From positions 73,731,056 through 73,795,055 of the forward strand of contig NC_135506.1 of the NCBI RefSeq assembly GCF_052857255.1: a DNA stretch of 64,000 bases. Reading direction: 5' to 3'. This stretch comes from Amblyomma americanum. Taxonomy: Eukaryota; Arthropoda; Arachnida; Ixodida; Ixodidae. The notes under the pieces were generated by a model. It saw only the letters and a program-made list of their open reading frames with translations. It was not told the DNA's origin and searched no databases. Position numbers and translations under genes: made by a program. This document shows, in pieces, positions 29,301 to 40,610 of the stretch. Numbering within the stretch: the first letter of the stretch is position 1; each line of letters starts with the position of its first letter.

Positions 29301-29385
29301 CCCACTTCAGGGTCAATGGTGGCCACCGCCGGGCGTCGCGCGAAGGCCCGAAACCTACGTTAATATGCTTCGCATAAAATACGCG

Positions 29386-29548
29386 CCGCGGTAATAGTCC
29401 CCGGGCCGACCCGTGCCATGCCAGAGTGCTGGAATCCAAGCACTCCGCCATATTCTGAAATAGGTTTAGTACCTTAGGTCCAAGGACCCGCTGCAGATAT
29501 TAAATCAGGTGTGAGCCTTAGCGATAGCTACAATACACTAAGGCGAAG

Positions 29549-29551
<3 letters not shown>
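29386..29551. other. no feature recognised
   Basis: Unassigned sequence immediately left of the second duplicate. Confidence 0.4.

Positions 29552-29606
<55 letters not shown>
29552..29606. repeat. (AT)n microsatellite, expanded, copy 2
   Basis: About 27 AT units, roughly three times the length of the copy-1 tract at 971-989. Confidence 0.95.
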
Positions 29607-29612
<6 letters not shown>

Positions 29613-29988
29613 CCCCGCGCGAGGCGACACCTCCTCTCCCTCTACCTCAGCGGAGCATATCTAGCGGAACGACCGGCGAAGGCAGTGGCCTCGACGGTGG
29701 CGCCATCTGTTGGAGAGCGGCTGCGGCGTTGCTAGGAAACGGCGGCACAAGGTCGTTTGTCGGTCAGCGCATACAGCATACGCCTGCCTACATACGGCAT
29801 ACGGCGCGACGAGCGAAATGGCTCGCTGGCTGGCCTCGAAAAGCTTTCGTTTTAAAAATGCCTAGTACTGTGTGTGTGTCAGTGTGGCTATCTATAGAAA
29901 CCGCCATCCGCTCGACCTCAAATCTATCTAGAGAGATTATGCTTTTTTCGACCAGGGCTAACCAGATCTAAACCCCTAGAATTTTTTA

Positions 29989-30280
29989 GGAAAAGATATA
30001 ACGCAGTAACTGTCTCACATATCTCGGTGGGCACCCGAATCGCGCCGCAAGGGAAGGAATAAAGGAGATTGTGAAAGAAATACGGAAGAAAGAGGTGCCG
30101 TAGTGGAGGTCTCCGGAATAACTTAGGCCACCTGGGTAACTTCCTGCTACCTCACGGGACTGCACACGGGCGCCTTCTTGCATTTCGCCTCCATTAAAAG
30201 GCGGCCGCCGCGGTCCGGTTCGATCCCGGGTACTCCGGCTCAGTAGACGAGCGCCTTAAGCACTGAGCCACCGCGGCGGC
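29989..30280 (-). mobile_element. Ruka-type SINE, copy-2 partner of 1,362-1,654
   Basis: Same position, orientation and sequence apart from a few substitutions; it predates the duplication. Confidence 0.85.
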
Positions 30281-31429
30281 GTCACCTTTTAACCTTTTTC
30301 TTCTTTAGGGTTTAAGGCATAAGGGCTCCACCGTTCCATATGAAAACCTTGCAGCCTTTGGCAAAAGCTTTGCAATGGCGGGCACTTTCGGCGCAGATAG
30401 TACGTTTATTGGTGAATCTGCTTTAGACATTTTATGTAAAAACCCTCCGAATAGTGGAGTTAATTTTTTCTATACATGATGAGCACAATAATTGCTTATG
30501 TTATGAAGCATTAGTAGAATGGTTACCCAAGAAATTATTGCGGTATAGACTGTCCTGCGTCATAACGTAAAAGTGGAGCGGTAAGAACGAGCGGCCTGTA
30601 TTGGCAGTGCGTATCGATATTGATATCAGAGATGTGTTAGTAGCGCCGAATGAATATGTGTCATTCGTTCCACATTGTCTGGCACGGCCTGAATACGTGC
30701 GTAAAGCCCAATTGACGAAAAAGGAAAAGGTCTTACTTCGCAGGGAGCACGCGAACCCTGATATGAGAAAGGATTGAGAAAGAGGTCCCGGTGGGGAAGG
30801 CTGCGTATTACTTTAACAACTTTGGGATATTTACGTCAATTTGAATAATTCTCGAAGCCAGTCAGAGCTATCAGTGCGCGCTAGCCGTAAGTCACACAGG
30901 CATAGGCTTGTTGCGCATGACATGCACAAATTATGCGAAACATTACCGGGCACACACAGGGGTCTAGAATGCAAGAAAAGCAGAAACCAGAAAGTGTCAC
31001 ACAGGCGTGACACGCGCGCTGTGCGCACACACGCAATTTTTCTCAGTCTTCTCAGTAAATCTGACGGCTATTTATAGGCTGTGGCTCTTAAACATTGAGC
31101 TAAGGTACCAGCGTTAATTATGAACTTGAGATTGTAGAAGCAGCTTAGTCCACCTAACCACCCGCCCCTGCAGATATATTTAATTAAAGAAACAACATGT
31201 TGACTCAGCAGTCTGTGTCAGTTATTAAACTCAGAGATTATTTTAGGAATAAAGGAAGTGTTACTAAGTGGGTAGTAACTAGCACCCAGAGCAAAAAATA
31301 GCAAGTGCTGCACTTATTAACTACTCCCTGAAGAGGGTACTCAATAGTGTTATGAAAAGTAATAAAACGAAGTCATAGTAAGTGCTGCACTTATTACTTT
31401 ATTGTTATGTTTTTTTTAACAGTGCAGAA

Positions 31430-32480
31430 GCCAGACACGGAAGAAGGCAAATAAACCGAGGGTAATCTCTTTTCTGGAGTTGTGAAGCGTCAGCAACTCA
31501 GAAAAAGGAGGATCGATCTCTTCCAGCACAAAAGAAAACAATCAGGAGAAGCGAGTCACCCGGAACGAAAACGAAAGCAAAGACAATGCTCATTTAAGGA
31601 GGCTGGCTGAGCAAATTAAATCCCTCAAGCAAAAGTTGAATACGGCGATAGCTGAAAATAAATCAGGAACAAATAACCAGACAACAGAATCCTCCTAGTA
31701 TGGTTGTCTGTCCTCAGAACATTGATAGAGCTAGCACTGAAATGAGAATGACGAACAGCCTGCATGCAGACGCAAGAAAGCGAAAATGGAAAAGGTAGAA
31801 GTGAAACTAACACTAAAGTAGCCTCGGCTCCCACAAAAATGGCGGAATGAATTTCGCGCATTTAAGATCTTAGTATAGTACAACTTTCCGCTTCGAATAG
31901 AGTAATGAAAGGAGCTTACAAGGTTCTGTATCCGGAGATTAACCCGGATATGCAACAGAACTCCGGTATAAATTACTCCGTCAGTCAACAGTCTGGAGTA
32001 ATAAAAGGCAAAGTACACTCAGTTGCCTATGCTGCAGTACTTAAAGCAACACCGTTAGCTTGCCATAAGCAATAGGGTGCAGACAAAGATGGCTGAGTCA
32101 AAATTCAATTTACTGTATAGCAATTGAACGCCAGGAGATTCCCATCAAAACGCGAGGTCTTAGAATTGCAAATTAAAACTATGCGGAAGAAAAAGCGGAT
32201 GCCATCGCAAACCAAAAAACCAGAGCGGAAGTTAATATCCCTGGCCACTCAGTCTTTGAAAAATAAGAAGGCGAAGCGTCTCAAAACAAAATAGCCATTC
32301 AGGTGCACGAAAACTTAACGGCTGAAGAAGTCGACTTGGGGTACGACATTGAAGCACACGACTTCATTAAAACTTCACCTAACAAGCGCACTGGGAAAAC
32401 CACGTATGTACATATTGACTGTATGCACATCTCCTGGGGACCGAAGTGAGGCGATAGCGAAACTTTCAGACCAACGCGTA
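31430..32480 (+). pseudogene. degenerate coding remnant, possibly a retroelement ORF1, copy 2
   Basis: Partner of 2,800-3,830. It retains 34 bp (about 31,597-31,630) missing from copy 1 that restore a coiled-coil-like run, NAHLRRLAEQIKSLKQKLN. A one-base insertion in the run after CGCACTGG at about 32,392 breaks the frame that is open in copy 1. So the two copies have decayed differently. Confidence 0.3.
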
Positions 32481-32671
32481 ATATAGCCAAATGACTGTGG
32501 TCCGGCACGTAAACGCTCTACACCTTGCGTGGGGATATACGAACAACAGTAAAAAAAATGCTGATGGCCTAGCTCTGTTAGGCCAGATATACGTAGCGAA
32601 AGCGCGGAAACATTTGCATCAGATGAGTACATTCACAGGATGCGCGTTTAGTTATAGATACATATTGAGCT

Positions 32672-32739
32672 GTCGTGGCGGAGCGGTAGCGTCTTCGCCT
32701 CATATTCCAAAGGCCCTGATTCGATTCCGAGCCTCGAAA
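32672..32739 (+). tRNA. tRNA-like cloverleaf, damaged, copy 2
   Basis: Partner of 4,002-4,069. The 3' acceptor strand reads CTCGAAACA instead of CTCGGCACA, which weakens the acceptor stem. Not functional as a tRNA. Confidence 0.35.
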
Positions 32740-32837
32740 CATGTTTTTTTTTATTCAGTTTGTGTGCGGTGGGTTTCAGTGGCTCCCATGGATGCCACCA
32801 CCGAACAGGTAGGTTAGCAGTTAAGCGCAGGCTGTTA

Positions 32838-33165
32838 AGGCACGTTTATACTTCGGGGCAACGCGCGCGCGTGTGCTGCACGGCGACGTCACGTCGGCCA
32901 AACCGAGACCCTCTAAACTCCAACGGCGCATGACCGCCGACGCGTTCGGCGGCTTCGGCGCACTCTGACCGCTCTAGCGCAGACTTGGAGCATGTCTCTA
33001 TTTCCCGCGGAGTGCGCCAGCCGCGGCCGGCCCGGTCAGACCGGTTCGGCTCTGCGGCGATGCGCGCGTTGTGACGTCATGTGCCTCCTCGGAGCACCGC
33101 CACGGCGAAATCTCAAGTTCGCTGACTGTAAAGCTTTCGCTTTAAAAGGTAACGAATTATAGAAC
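32838..33165. repeat. GC-rich dispersed repeat with CRE-like site, copy 2
   Basis: Partner of 4,170-4,490, with TGACGTCA near 33,072 and terminal hairpin AAAGCTTTCGCTTT at about 33,130-33,143. Confidence 0.55.
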
Positions 33166-33368
33166 ATGGCCAGGACATTGGAGATGTGACTCCTTATGAA
33201 CTGAGATAGAGTCAATAGGATAGGTACAAGCGTAACAAGGGGTGTCCCGCCAGACATAATGTCCACAAGAAATATTAGCCAAGTGACTTGGAGGGATACA
33301 GAGTGAAATATGGGGATTGGTCTTCATATTCTGAATACTGTTGTAAAAGCCAGGGGACACAAAAATGA

Positions 33369-33612
33369 AAATTGGTTTTTGTGAAAATAAAATGGCGGTG
33401 TATCGGTCTCATATATCGGCTGACACCTGAACCGCTTCAAGGGAAGAGATAAAAGGTGGGTGAAAGAAGAAATCAAAAAAAAGGTCCCGTTGTGGAGGGC
33501 TCCGGAACGATTTCGGCCGCCCGGGGATCTTAAACGTGCACAGACATCGCACAGCACGCGGGCGCCTTTGTGTTGCCCCTTCATTGAAACGCTGCCGCCG
33601 CGGTCGGGTTCG
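33369..33612 (-). mobile_element. Ruka-type SINE, uninterrupted (empty site of the copy-1 Ruka)
   Basis: AATTGGTTTTTGTGAAAATA continues directly into AAATGGCGGTGTATCGG, showing the undisturbed form of the element split in copy 1 at 4,726/5,046. Confidence 0.8.
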
Positions 33613-33700
33613 AACTAAGGCGGCAGCATTTCGATGGAGGCGATACCGGCCTTACGGCGGGATTCAGGTGCGCAACTAGAAATGTGAGACAGTTACTGCT
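33613..33700 (+). repeat. Ruka-derived fragment, copy-2 partner of 5,281-5,375
   Basis: Same internally deleted fragment. Confidence 0.5.
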
Positions 33701-34119
33701 TGAATTCCTTTTCTAAAAGTGAATTTTCACTTTTTCTCACTTCTTCACCAGTTCTCTTATTTGATTTTATAAGAGTGGTTAGTTGGGAACCACAAGGGTA
33801 TAAAAAGCTATGCACCAAACTGAGGCTCGATCGTGTTGGATATTCCTTGAATGAGAGCGAATAATCAAGGTAGAAAATAGAGTCCTTTAAAATTAACAGG
33901 GCCCCTTCGATCGCCGTTACTGAAAGAATAAAGGCGCACCTGTCTTGAAATGGTGATGGTAATCCAAAATAGGTTTCTTGCTTCTTATGCTGCGGTCTTT
34001 GGTGCAAGGTTTTTTCCATTCTTATTAACAGCGGTAATGCTCTCCTTCTGCAGAAAATACGGCGCCGTCATCGCCGACGTTATGAAAAAATCTCCGGAGA
34101 AGCAACCTAATCGGCCCCC

Positions 34120-34245
34120 TCAAGTGTGACATAGGCTGGCGCCGTAATCAAAACCTGCCAACCGGATTGTGACCAAACTGACCACCGTGGCAGCTGGTAT
34201 TTAAATTAATGATTGGTTGCGAGAGGTTGCTCGGAAATAGGAACA
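34120..34245 (-). repeat. SINE (GCGCAGTGGT-type) truncated by LINE insertion
   Basis: Matches 5,790-5,907, then stops at AGGAACA where LINE sequence begins. Its tRNA-like head, present in copy 1, is missing. Confidence 0.6.
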
Positions 34246-34253
34246 TTGCGATG

Positions 34254-34958
34254 TTGAGACTCCGCGAACTGTTGGCGGACATTGAGAATTTAAACCACAC
34301 AATATACGCGGATGACATAACATTATGGATAAATAAGGGGAGTGACGCACAAATTGAAAGCTCTCTGCAAAAAGCAATTGACATCATTGAAGAGTACCTG
34401 AAACCCAAGGGACTTAAATGCTCGGCCGAAAAGTTGGAAGCACTGTTCCTGATGCCCCCTGGAAAACGGCGGCTTCACCAAAAGCACGAGGCAGACATCC
34501 ACCTCTATGTCAATGGCGGAGAGATCCCCGCGGTTTACAGTATCCGCGTCCTCGGGCTAAGGATTCAGGCGAATCGGAAGAATCATGAAACGCTTGCTAG
34601 GTTAGAAGCTAGTGCAAATCAGACGTGTCGTCTTATCAGAAGAAAAGCGAACAGGCACGCTGGGATGAAGGAGGCGAATCTCTTGAGACTCGTGCAAGCC
34701 TTCGAAATCAGTAGGATAGTGTACGTGGCACCCTACCTGAAACTCAACGAAGCGGAACGAAACAAGCTCGAAATCATTATCAGGAAAAGTGTCAAGGTCG
34801 CACTCGGCCTACCCCCGAACACATCCACCGAGAGACTTATGAAGCTAGGGGTCTCCAACACTCTCGCAGAGCTCATTGAGGCTGCCCTTACCGCTCAGCA
34901 TCAAAGGCTACTCGGTTCTGAAACGGGGAGGAAAATTTTAGAGAGATTGGGCTACTAG
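34254..34958 (+). pseudogene. LINE reverse transcriptase, C-terminal part
   Basis: One open frame from the truncation point to TAG at 34,956. Starts MLRLRELLADIENLNHTIYA; the catalytic motif YADDITLW is intact (about 34,307-34,330), followed by LKCSAEKLEALFL, YSIRVLGLRI (motif D/thumb) and the connecting region KVALGLPPNTSTERLMKLGV. The fingers and motifs A and B are missing through 5' truncation, so it cannot act alone. About 235 residues, undamaged otherwise. Confidence 0.8.
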
Positions 34959-35108
34959 CCCAAGCATGAACATGCCCGCTCACGAGACATACCACGACAA
35001 ATCAGGGACAAGATTAAAATCCCCCCGCTGCCCAGAAACATGCGTCCCGCCTTTCACGAAGGCAGGCGCAAAGACAGGTCAGAAGCATAACATGCTAGGT
35101 ATACAGGT

Positions 35109-35885
35109 CGACAGGACGTCCTGTATACGGACGCTGCAATATATGAGAGCAAAGCCGCACACGCGGTTGTGGCGGTTAAGGAAGACGGAACCCCGCTGGC
35201 GTGCTGCACAGTCAGTGGTGTCAAGACAGTAGAAGCTGAGGAAGTGGCGATAGCCTTAGCCGCCAGCCAAGGAGGGGTCAAGGTGGTCATTAGCGATTCA
35301 AAAAACGCTGTGAGAAATTACGAATCGGGGAGGGTGACGGAGACTGCCATCCGTATATTAAGCAGGGAAGGAGGACCCAGAGAACTGGTTCTGCTCGTTT
35401 GGGCACCAGCTCACCAAGGACTTAAAGGGAACGAGGAGGCTCATTCGGTCGCCCGAGGTCTCACTTACCGGTCGACCCCTGGGACCTCCCAAATCTCTGG
35501 AAGTACAAACAGCACAGAGGATATGCGCGCATACCAGGAAATCACACAATACTACAGGCTAAATCGTCAGATTTATCCGGGAGCGAACAAAACGCTCAAT
35601 AAAAAAGAGGAGGTTCTTTGGAGGAAATTACAGACAGGGGTTTTTCCCAACCCAGTACTCTACAGCAAGTGGCATCCGACAGTATTCAGGTCAAAGTGCA
35701 AATTTTGCGATCAGCCAGCAAATTTGGTCCACATGGTGTGGACGTGCCCGGCTAAATATGATAGCTCACGCACTATAGAATCCTGGGAGGCTTTGCTCCG
35801 CAGCCCAGACCCCAACGTCCAGCAAGACATCATCGGTCAAGCCCTTGCTGCTGCTGTATCCCAAGGGATCCCGGCCGACGGCTAG
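35109..35885 (+). pseudogene. LINE RNase H and C-terminal zinc motif
   Basis: Open frame from about VLYTDAAIYESKAAHAVV (35,109) to TAG at 35,883. RNase H acidic residues are visible in YTDAA, AEEVAIALA and ISDSKNAV, with WAPAHQGLKGNEEAHSVAR near 35,400-35,455 (family W.PGH.G..GNE.A..AR). The C-terminus has WRKLQTGVFPNPVLYSK and CKFCDQPANLVHMVWTC, a likely C-X2-C...H...C metal site. The frame is shifted relative to the RT part. Confidence 0.75.
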
Positions 35886-36214
35886 GGCCGACAGGGGAGA
35901 TGGACTTCTCTCCTGGCGTTCATTGACTGGTGTTACAATAAAGTTGTTTCTCACTCTCTCTCCCGCGGTGTTTGTGTTTCGCCCGTTCTCCTGCTTGTGG
36001 CTAGTTCGTTTTCGGTCTCGCTCCGCTGAGCAAAATTTTCGCCTTCCGCACCCTTCATTTTCCTAAAGGCGCATTTCTTAGGCGACATTTCCTCGTGTCA
36101 TGCCTTTGAGGGGGCATGCTAATCCTGAAAGATTTCGCCCCAAGCTTTTGTTGACTTAACGTGAAAACATCAAGAGCTGTCGTGACACCAACTCACCTTT
36201 GTGTCCGAGGTATA

Positions 36215-36425
36215 ATTTTCTGATTGGTAGAGAGAGGTGACGTAATGTCGCGACGTCATCACAACCTGACTACCGCATAGTGCGCAAACTGCACAATGTG
36301 GCAGGTGGTAGTTATATAATGCAAAGTCGAGAGAGGTTACGTGACCTTGTAGCGTCATCACAACCTGCCCACTGGGTTGCGAGCAACCTACTGCCTAGAC
36401 GGAAACCTAGATCGAGAATCGAAAT
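36215..36425 (-). repeat. degenerate GCGCAGTGGT-type SINE units, copy 2
   Basis: Partner of 6,540-6,765. Confidence 0.45.
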
Positions 36426-36530
36426 CAATAATCGCAAAATAAATGTGATATATGGAAAGGTTGGCACTTGCAACGGTAGCGGATACTTGGTTATGCAGCT
36501 AGCAGTCAGAATATTTGATTGATTTATGGG

Positions 36531-36750
36531 GGTTTAACGCCCCAAAGCGACTGAGACAATGAAGGACGCCGCAGTGAAGGGCTCCGGAAATTTCGACCAC
36601 CTGGGGTTCTTTAACCTGCACTGACATCGTACAGTACACGGGCCTCTAGAATTTAAAAAAAGAGAATTTTCGCCTGCATCGAAATTCGACCGCCACGGCC
36701 AGGGTCAAACCCGCGTTTTTCGTGCTGCAGCTGAGTGCCAAATCGCTGAG
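36531..36750 (-). mobile_element. tRNA-derived SINE, GGGGTTTAACG family, copy 2
   Basis: Partner of 6,857-7,080, with the same GGGGGTTTAACGCCCCAAAG start. Confidence 0.65.
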
Positions 36751-37642
36751 ACGACACGAGCGCTCGTGTCGTCTTATGTTTCTTCCTCTTGTCCTGTGTT
36801 TCGCGCTACTTAAAGATGAATATATTCCAACTCGCCCAGTTTTACTGTTCTCGTCAGTCCGAATGTTCAGTTAGAATTGTGGTTTAGGCTTTGTAGGGTT
36901 GTGTTTACTAATCGTGCGGATTTTGTAGTTCATGGACCTAAAATTGCAAACAAACGGGTGCATACACGCACAGAAGTTACAACACAAGCTGCTGCGACAG
37001 ATTTGAAATATAACGAAATCGCAGTCTACTTTTAAGGTGACTTAAGCGTCCCCAGAGTTCTGACCCGATGCTCCCGTCTGTAGAAAATCCGCCGTCGTCG
37101 TTGAGAGCCAAAAATTATTGTGGATTAGCTCAGCTAATCCAGCATACAAAAAGCGAAAGATGTCGGCTTTCACTGGGTTCTTTGGCTTTGACAATGTTCT
37201 AGGCGGGGACGGCTTTGGGCAAAGGAAGGGCGTATGACTCCCTGGATAAGCTGACGCCTCATTCCTGCTCTGGATCAAGTGGCGGGGGTGAAAGAGATGT
37301 GGCCTGAATTCATTAGCGCTGACAGCGTTGTGGCTGACATGCGGTGCTGCAGCAATAGCTAGGCCGCAGCGTTCATTTGGTGATCAAACTCTCGGGATCA
37401 ACCATTAGCTGCATGCCACCTCCTAAGGTGGGAGGGAGGGTGCGCTGCCTATCCAGTGTGCGGAACTCAATCAAAGCAGGCTTTTGCAATTGGACACCAA
37501 CGCCACGCACATGAAAGCGAGATTGAGCTCTCCACTGACCCACGGAGCCGGTTGTGCGCCTTTACTTTCGTGAAAATGAACAGCCTTTGCAAAGTTGTCG
37601 ACGCCGATGAACTCTATGAACGCCGTCTACTCACTTGTTTTG

Positions 37643-37890
37643 TTTGGTTTTTGAGGAAAGGAAATGGCACAGTAACTGTCTCACTTACTCGGTGGACACC
37701 TGAACCGCACCGTAAAGGAAGGGATAAAGGAGGGAGGGAAAGAAGAGGAAACTGAAACTTGAACCTTTTCCTTCCTTTCTGATTTGACTCCCTGCTTTAT
37801 CCCTTCGCTTACGGCGTGGTTCAGGTGTCCGCCGATATATGAGACAGATACTGCGCCATTATTCTTCCCCGAAAGCCAATCATTAATTAT
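37643..37890. repeat. head-to-head pair of Ruka 3' ends, copy 2
   Basis: Partner of 7,975-8,225. Confidence 0.7.
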
Positions 37891-37904
37891 TAAAATTGAA
37901 AGTT

Positions 37905-38120
37905 GGATTTTGAGGAAAGGCGCAGCGCTGCCCAGCAGCCGCACACCTGTGGCCGAGAGCTACTAGTGGCGCATGCGCCGTAGTCACGAGGAAGCGAGAG
38001 AAAAAAGAGAAATATCCGCGGCGAGGCGCGCGTTGTGACGTCATGTGCCTCCTGGGAGCACTGCTACGGCGAAATCGCAAATTGGCGGCCCGTAAAAAGT
38101 TTTCTCTTTAAAAGCAACGG
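37905..38120. repeat. GC-rich dispersed repeat with CRE-like site, copy 2
   Basis: Partner of 8,235-8,455, including GTTGTGACGTCATGTGCC. Confidence 0.5.
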
Positions 38121-38365
38121 CCCGGTTGCCACCTAGTCGGTGCCATCAAAACGCGGCCATTGTGGCCGGTACAATCTGCCCATCAGATTCGGAGCAAACT
38201 ACTCACCGTTGCAAGCTGGCGGTTAAATCAATGACTATTCGCGAGAAAATGCTCGCAGAGCAATGGGAGGCTCACAAGCCCCAGCAGTGCCTGTGCTTGA
38301 AACAGCCATAAACGAGAGCAGTGACGCAGGACTTAACCACTGCACCATAGCGCCAGGGCTCTTAT
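38115..38365 (-). mobile_element. tRNA-derived SINE, GCGCAGTGGT-type, copy 2
   Basis: Partner of 8,455-8,715. Confidence 0.6.
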
Positions 38366-38461
38366 AACCTCTCCCCGCCATATAGTACTGTAAAGTGGGG
38401 AATCACCCTGTCGGCAAACTAATACGCAAGGGACATAGTAATGCTATCGCGTCATTCCCGT

Positions 38462-38625
38462 AACCCACCGCGGTGGATCAGTGGGTAAGGCGCTCGGCTA
38501 CTGAGCCGGAGTACCCGGGTTAGAACCCGACCGCGGTGGCCGCGTTTCGAGGGAGGCGAACCGGAAAGGCGCCCGTGTGCTGTGCCATGTCAGTGCACGT
38601 TAAACATCACCAAGCGGTGAAAATT
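38462..38625 (+). mobile_element. Ruka-type SINE, 5' half, copy 2
   Basis: Partner of 8,800-8,965. Here the B-box region reads GGGTTAGAACCC, closer to consensus than in copy 1. Confidence 0.7.
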
Positions 38626-39836
38626 ATTGATGGAAAAGAATTAAATGGTCATGTCCCTTGTTTCGTGTCAGTAATACTTTCTTTTCATGATTACGCCGTT
38701 CTCTTAAAATAAATATGCAAAAGTTTGATTGTGTTAGTGTGTGAAGAGATCTTACTGTGGGGAACATTTGGTTGATCAATTGGAATAGCCACGGACGTCG
38801 ACAGAGCACCTGGACGTTAAAAAGTAAACTAATAAAAATAAAAATAAAACAATACAAACAATAAAACGGAAAATAAATGAAAATACACAGGGGATAATCA
38901 ATAATAAAACAAAACAAAAAGAAATAATGAAAACACAAGAGATAAAAATAAAAATGAAATAAAAATATTGTGAGCACATTATGCGCTTTCGCCGTCGTCG
39001 CCTCTCTGGCTGCGACTTCATCCTCTTTTCATACACTGTACATCCCCATCGTCATCGCTTGGTGCTGTTCCCTGAGAGCACGTCTTTGCAAGCGGGCTCG
39101 AATAAACGTCTCCCTTGAAGTCTTCCCTTAAATATAAACAGCTAGTGTACTGGTGTCGTGGAGACAAAATGCGTTCTAGAAAGTGTTCCATGCTTTCGCA
39201 CTCCTCCACGTAAGCAAAGAAGTTTCCTTCAATTTTTTCGGAGTCTTTCAATGAGGCAACTCTTAGTCCCTTTCTTCTTTCACTCCCTTCTTTATCCCAC
39301 TCTGTAAATAGTTTGAGTATATTACTTTTCCCCCTTACCTCTCCACCTCTGCCTTCACCCTTTTCATTTATTTTTCCCTCTGCCTGCTATTATTTATTTT
39401 CGCTGCCCCAGCTGAGGTGGTGGCGGTGGTTTTTTATTAAAATAAGAATAAATAGGAAGGATAAGATTTTTCTAGCCCCAGCATCTGCCATCGATACTGA
39501 AGCATCTGAGCTGGGGTAGCAGAAGTAAAGGATAGCAGGCAGAATGGAGAAATTAAATGAAAGAGGTGAGAGGACAGGAAGAGTGGGTAGGGTGAGAAGT
39601 AATATACACAAACAATTTATACAATAAGAAATGTGTCCAGGTTGTGCGCTTGGTTAGCTCATTTTAGAGGAAATAAAACAGACGCGCACAGCACTGTGTT
39701 GGTTACAACTGGAGTGGGGCGTCCAGTTATTAATCGTTCAAGGTAGAACTCGCGGAGCGTTCGGTCACTGCGTGTAACTACCTGACGGAGAACAGGCGGG
39801 ACGTCAAGCCCGTGTGATCGAGGAATGCACAGAGGT

Positions 39837-40043
39837 TCACCGAAGTTCGCTCACGAGTGCGCGCCTGCACTGCGGCCACAATAGCGTCTTGATGGAGTCT
39901 GGTAGTATGCCCTGCGCCCTATAGGCCGCGAGCATATCGCGATGAACATCAGGGAACGCGGCACAGTGAAGGAGTAGGTGTTCTAGTGTTTCCACTGCAC
40001 CGCATCCGTCACACACATCACTCGTCGCGATTCTGTGACGCAC
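39837..40043 (-). pseudogene. LINE C-terminal Cys/His motif, copy 2
   Basis: HRIATSDVCDGCGAVETLEH then LLLHCAAFPD: C-X2-C-X7-H-X4-C, the terminal metal-binding motif of this LINE group, followed by a conserved-looking 3' tail to the UTR. Confidence 0.6.
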
Positions 40044-40046
40044 CCG

Positions 40047-40610
40047 TCATTCCCCGGGCCACACGCAGCCAATGCGCGCGCGGAGGATTATTGGACGTTG
40101 TGACCGTGGAAGTGCGCGAAAGCCAGTGATACTGTCGATGCGATCACCTCTTGTGATGCGTGGGTCGGGGTGCTGCTTTCGGAGATGGTCGCGGATGGCC
40201 GCACGCACGCCCTCCAGCACAAGGGGCAGATCGCTGACAGACAGTTGGTGTGCAGCGGTCGCGAGGTCGTCAGCTTCCTCGTTGCCGGCGATGCCGCAGT
40301 GACCGGGCACCCACTGTGCACGCACGGCACATCCTTTCTGCGCGAGGCGCTCTATGCGGGAGCGAATTTCCCGCCCTAGTGGGGTACCGCGGCCGTTAGA
40401 TTGCAGGCGGCTGAGGGCGGCGCGGGAGTCGCACAGCAGAGAACTCCTGAGTGGCGGAGGGCTGAGGGTGAGCAGCAGGTCCAGCTCGAGCCGGATCACC
40501 ATCAGCGCCGCCGTGGTGGAGGAGCCCAGGAAGGTTTCGTGTTCCGGTCTGTGCAGTCGCAGAGCGGGGATGGTAGCCGCCACAGCAAGGGACCAGCTGT
40601 CGCGGGTCAC
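40047..40610 (-). pseudogene. LINE RNase H, copy 2
   Basis: LLCDSRAALSRLQ (catalytic Asp) and QWVPGHCGIAGNEEADDLA (complete W.PGH.GI.GNE.AD) in one 187-codon frame. The first acidic motif (a YTDGS-type segment) should be just upstream and is not intact. Confidence 0.75.

Larger units (their letters stand above)
28906..29385 (-). mobile_element. STPR unit 3, hairpin-ended, compact
   Basis: Left end CTTATCAAGGTTAAGCCC with hairpin ATGC-GAA-GCAT (about 28,934-28,944); right end with the inverse ATGCTTCGCAT (29,366-29,376). It contains an intact 39-codon minus-strand ORF and a GC-rich upstream region with CRE- and E-box-like palindromes. It looks complete at about 470 bp. Confidence 0.5.
34246..35959 (+). 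mobile_element. LINE (RNase H-bearing, I/R1-like), 5' truncated, private to copy 2
   Basis: Begins mid-RT just before the catalytic motif and ends after AATAAA (about 35,936) in a CT-rich terminal repeat, TTTCTCACTCTCTCTCC. Copy 1 is contiguous across the site except that 5,908-6,293 is absent here. Few disabling changes: two long frames separated by about 150 bp. A different family from the 3.8-kb LINE, judged by its diverged 3' end and protein. Confidence 0.85.
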
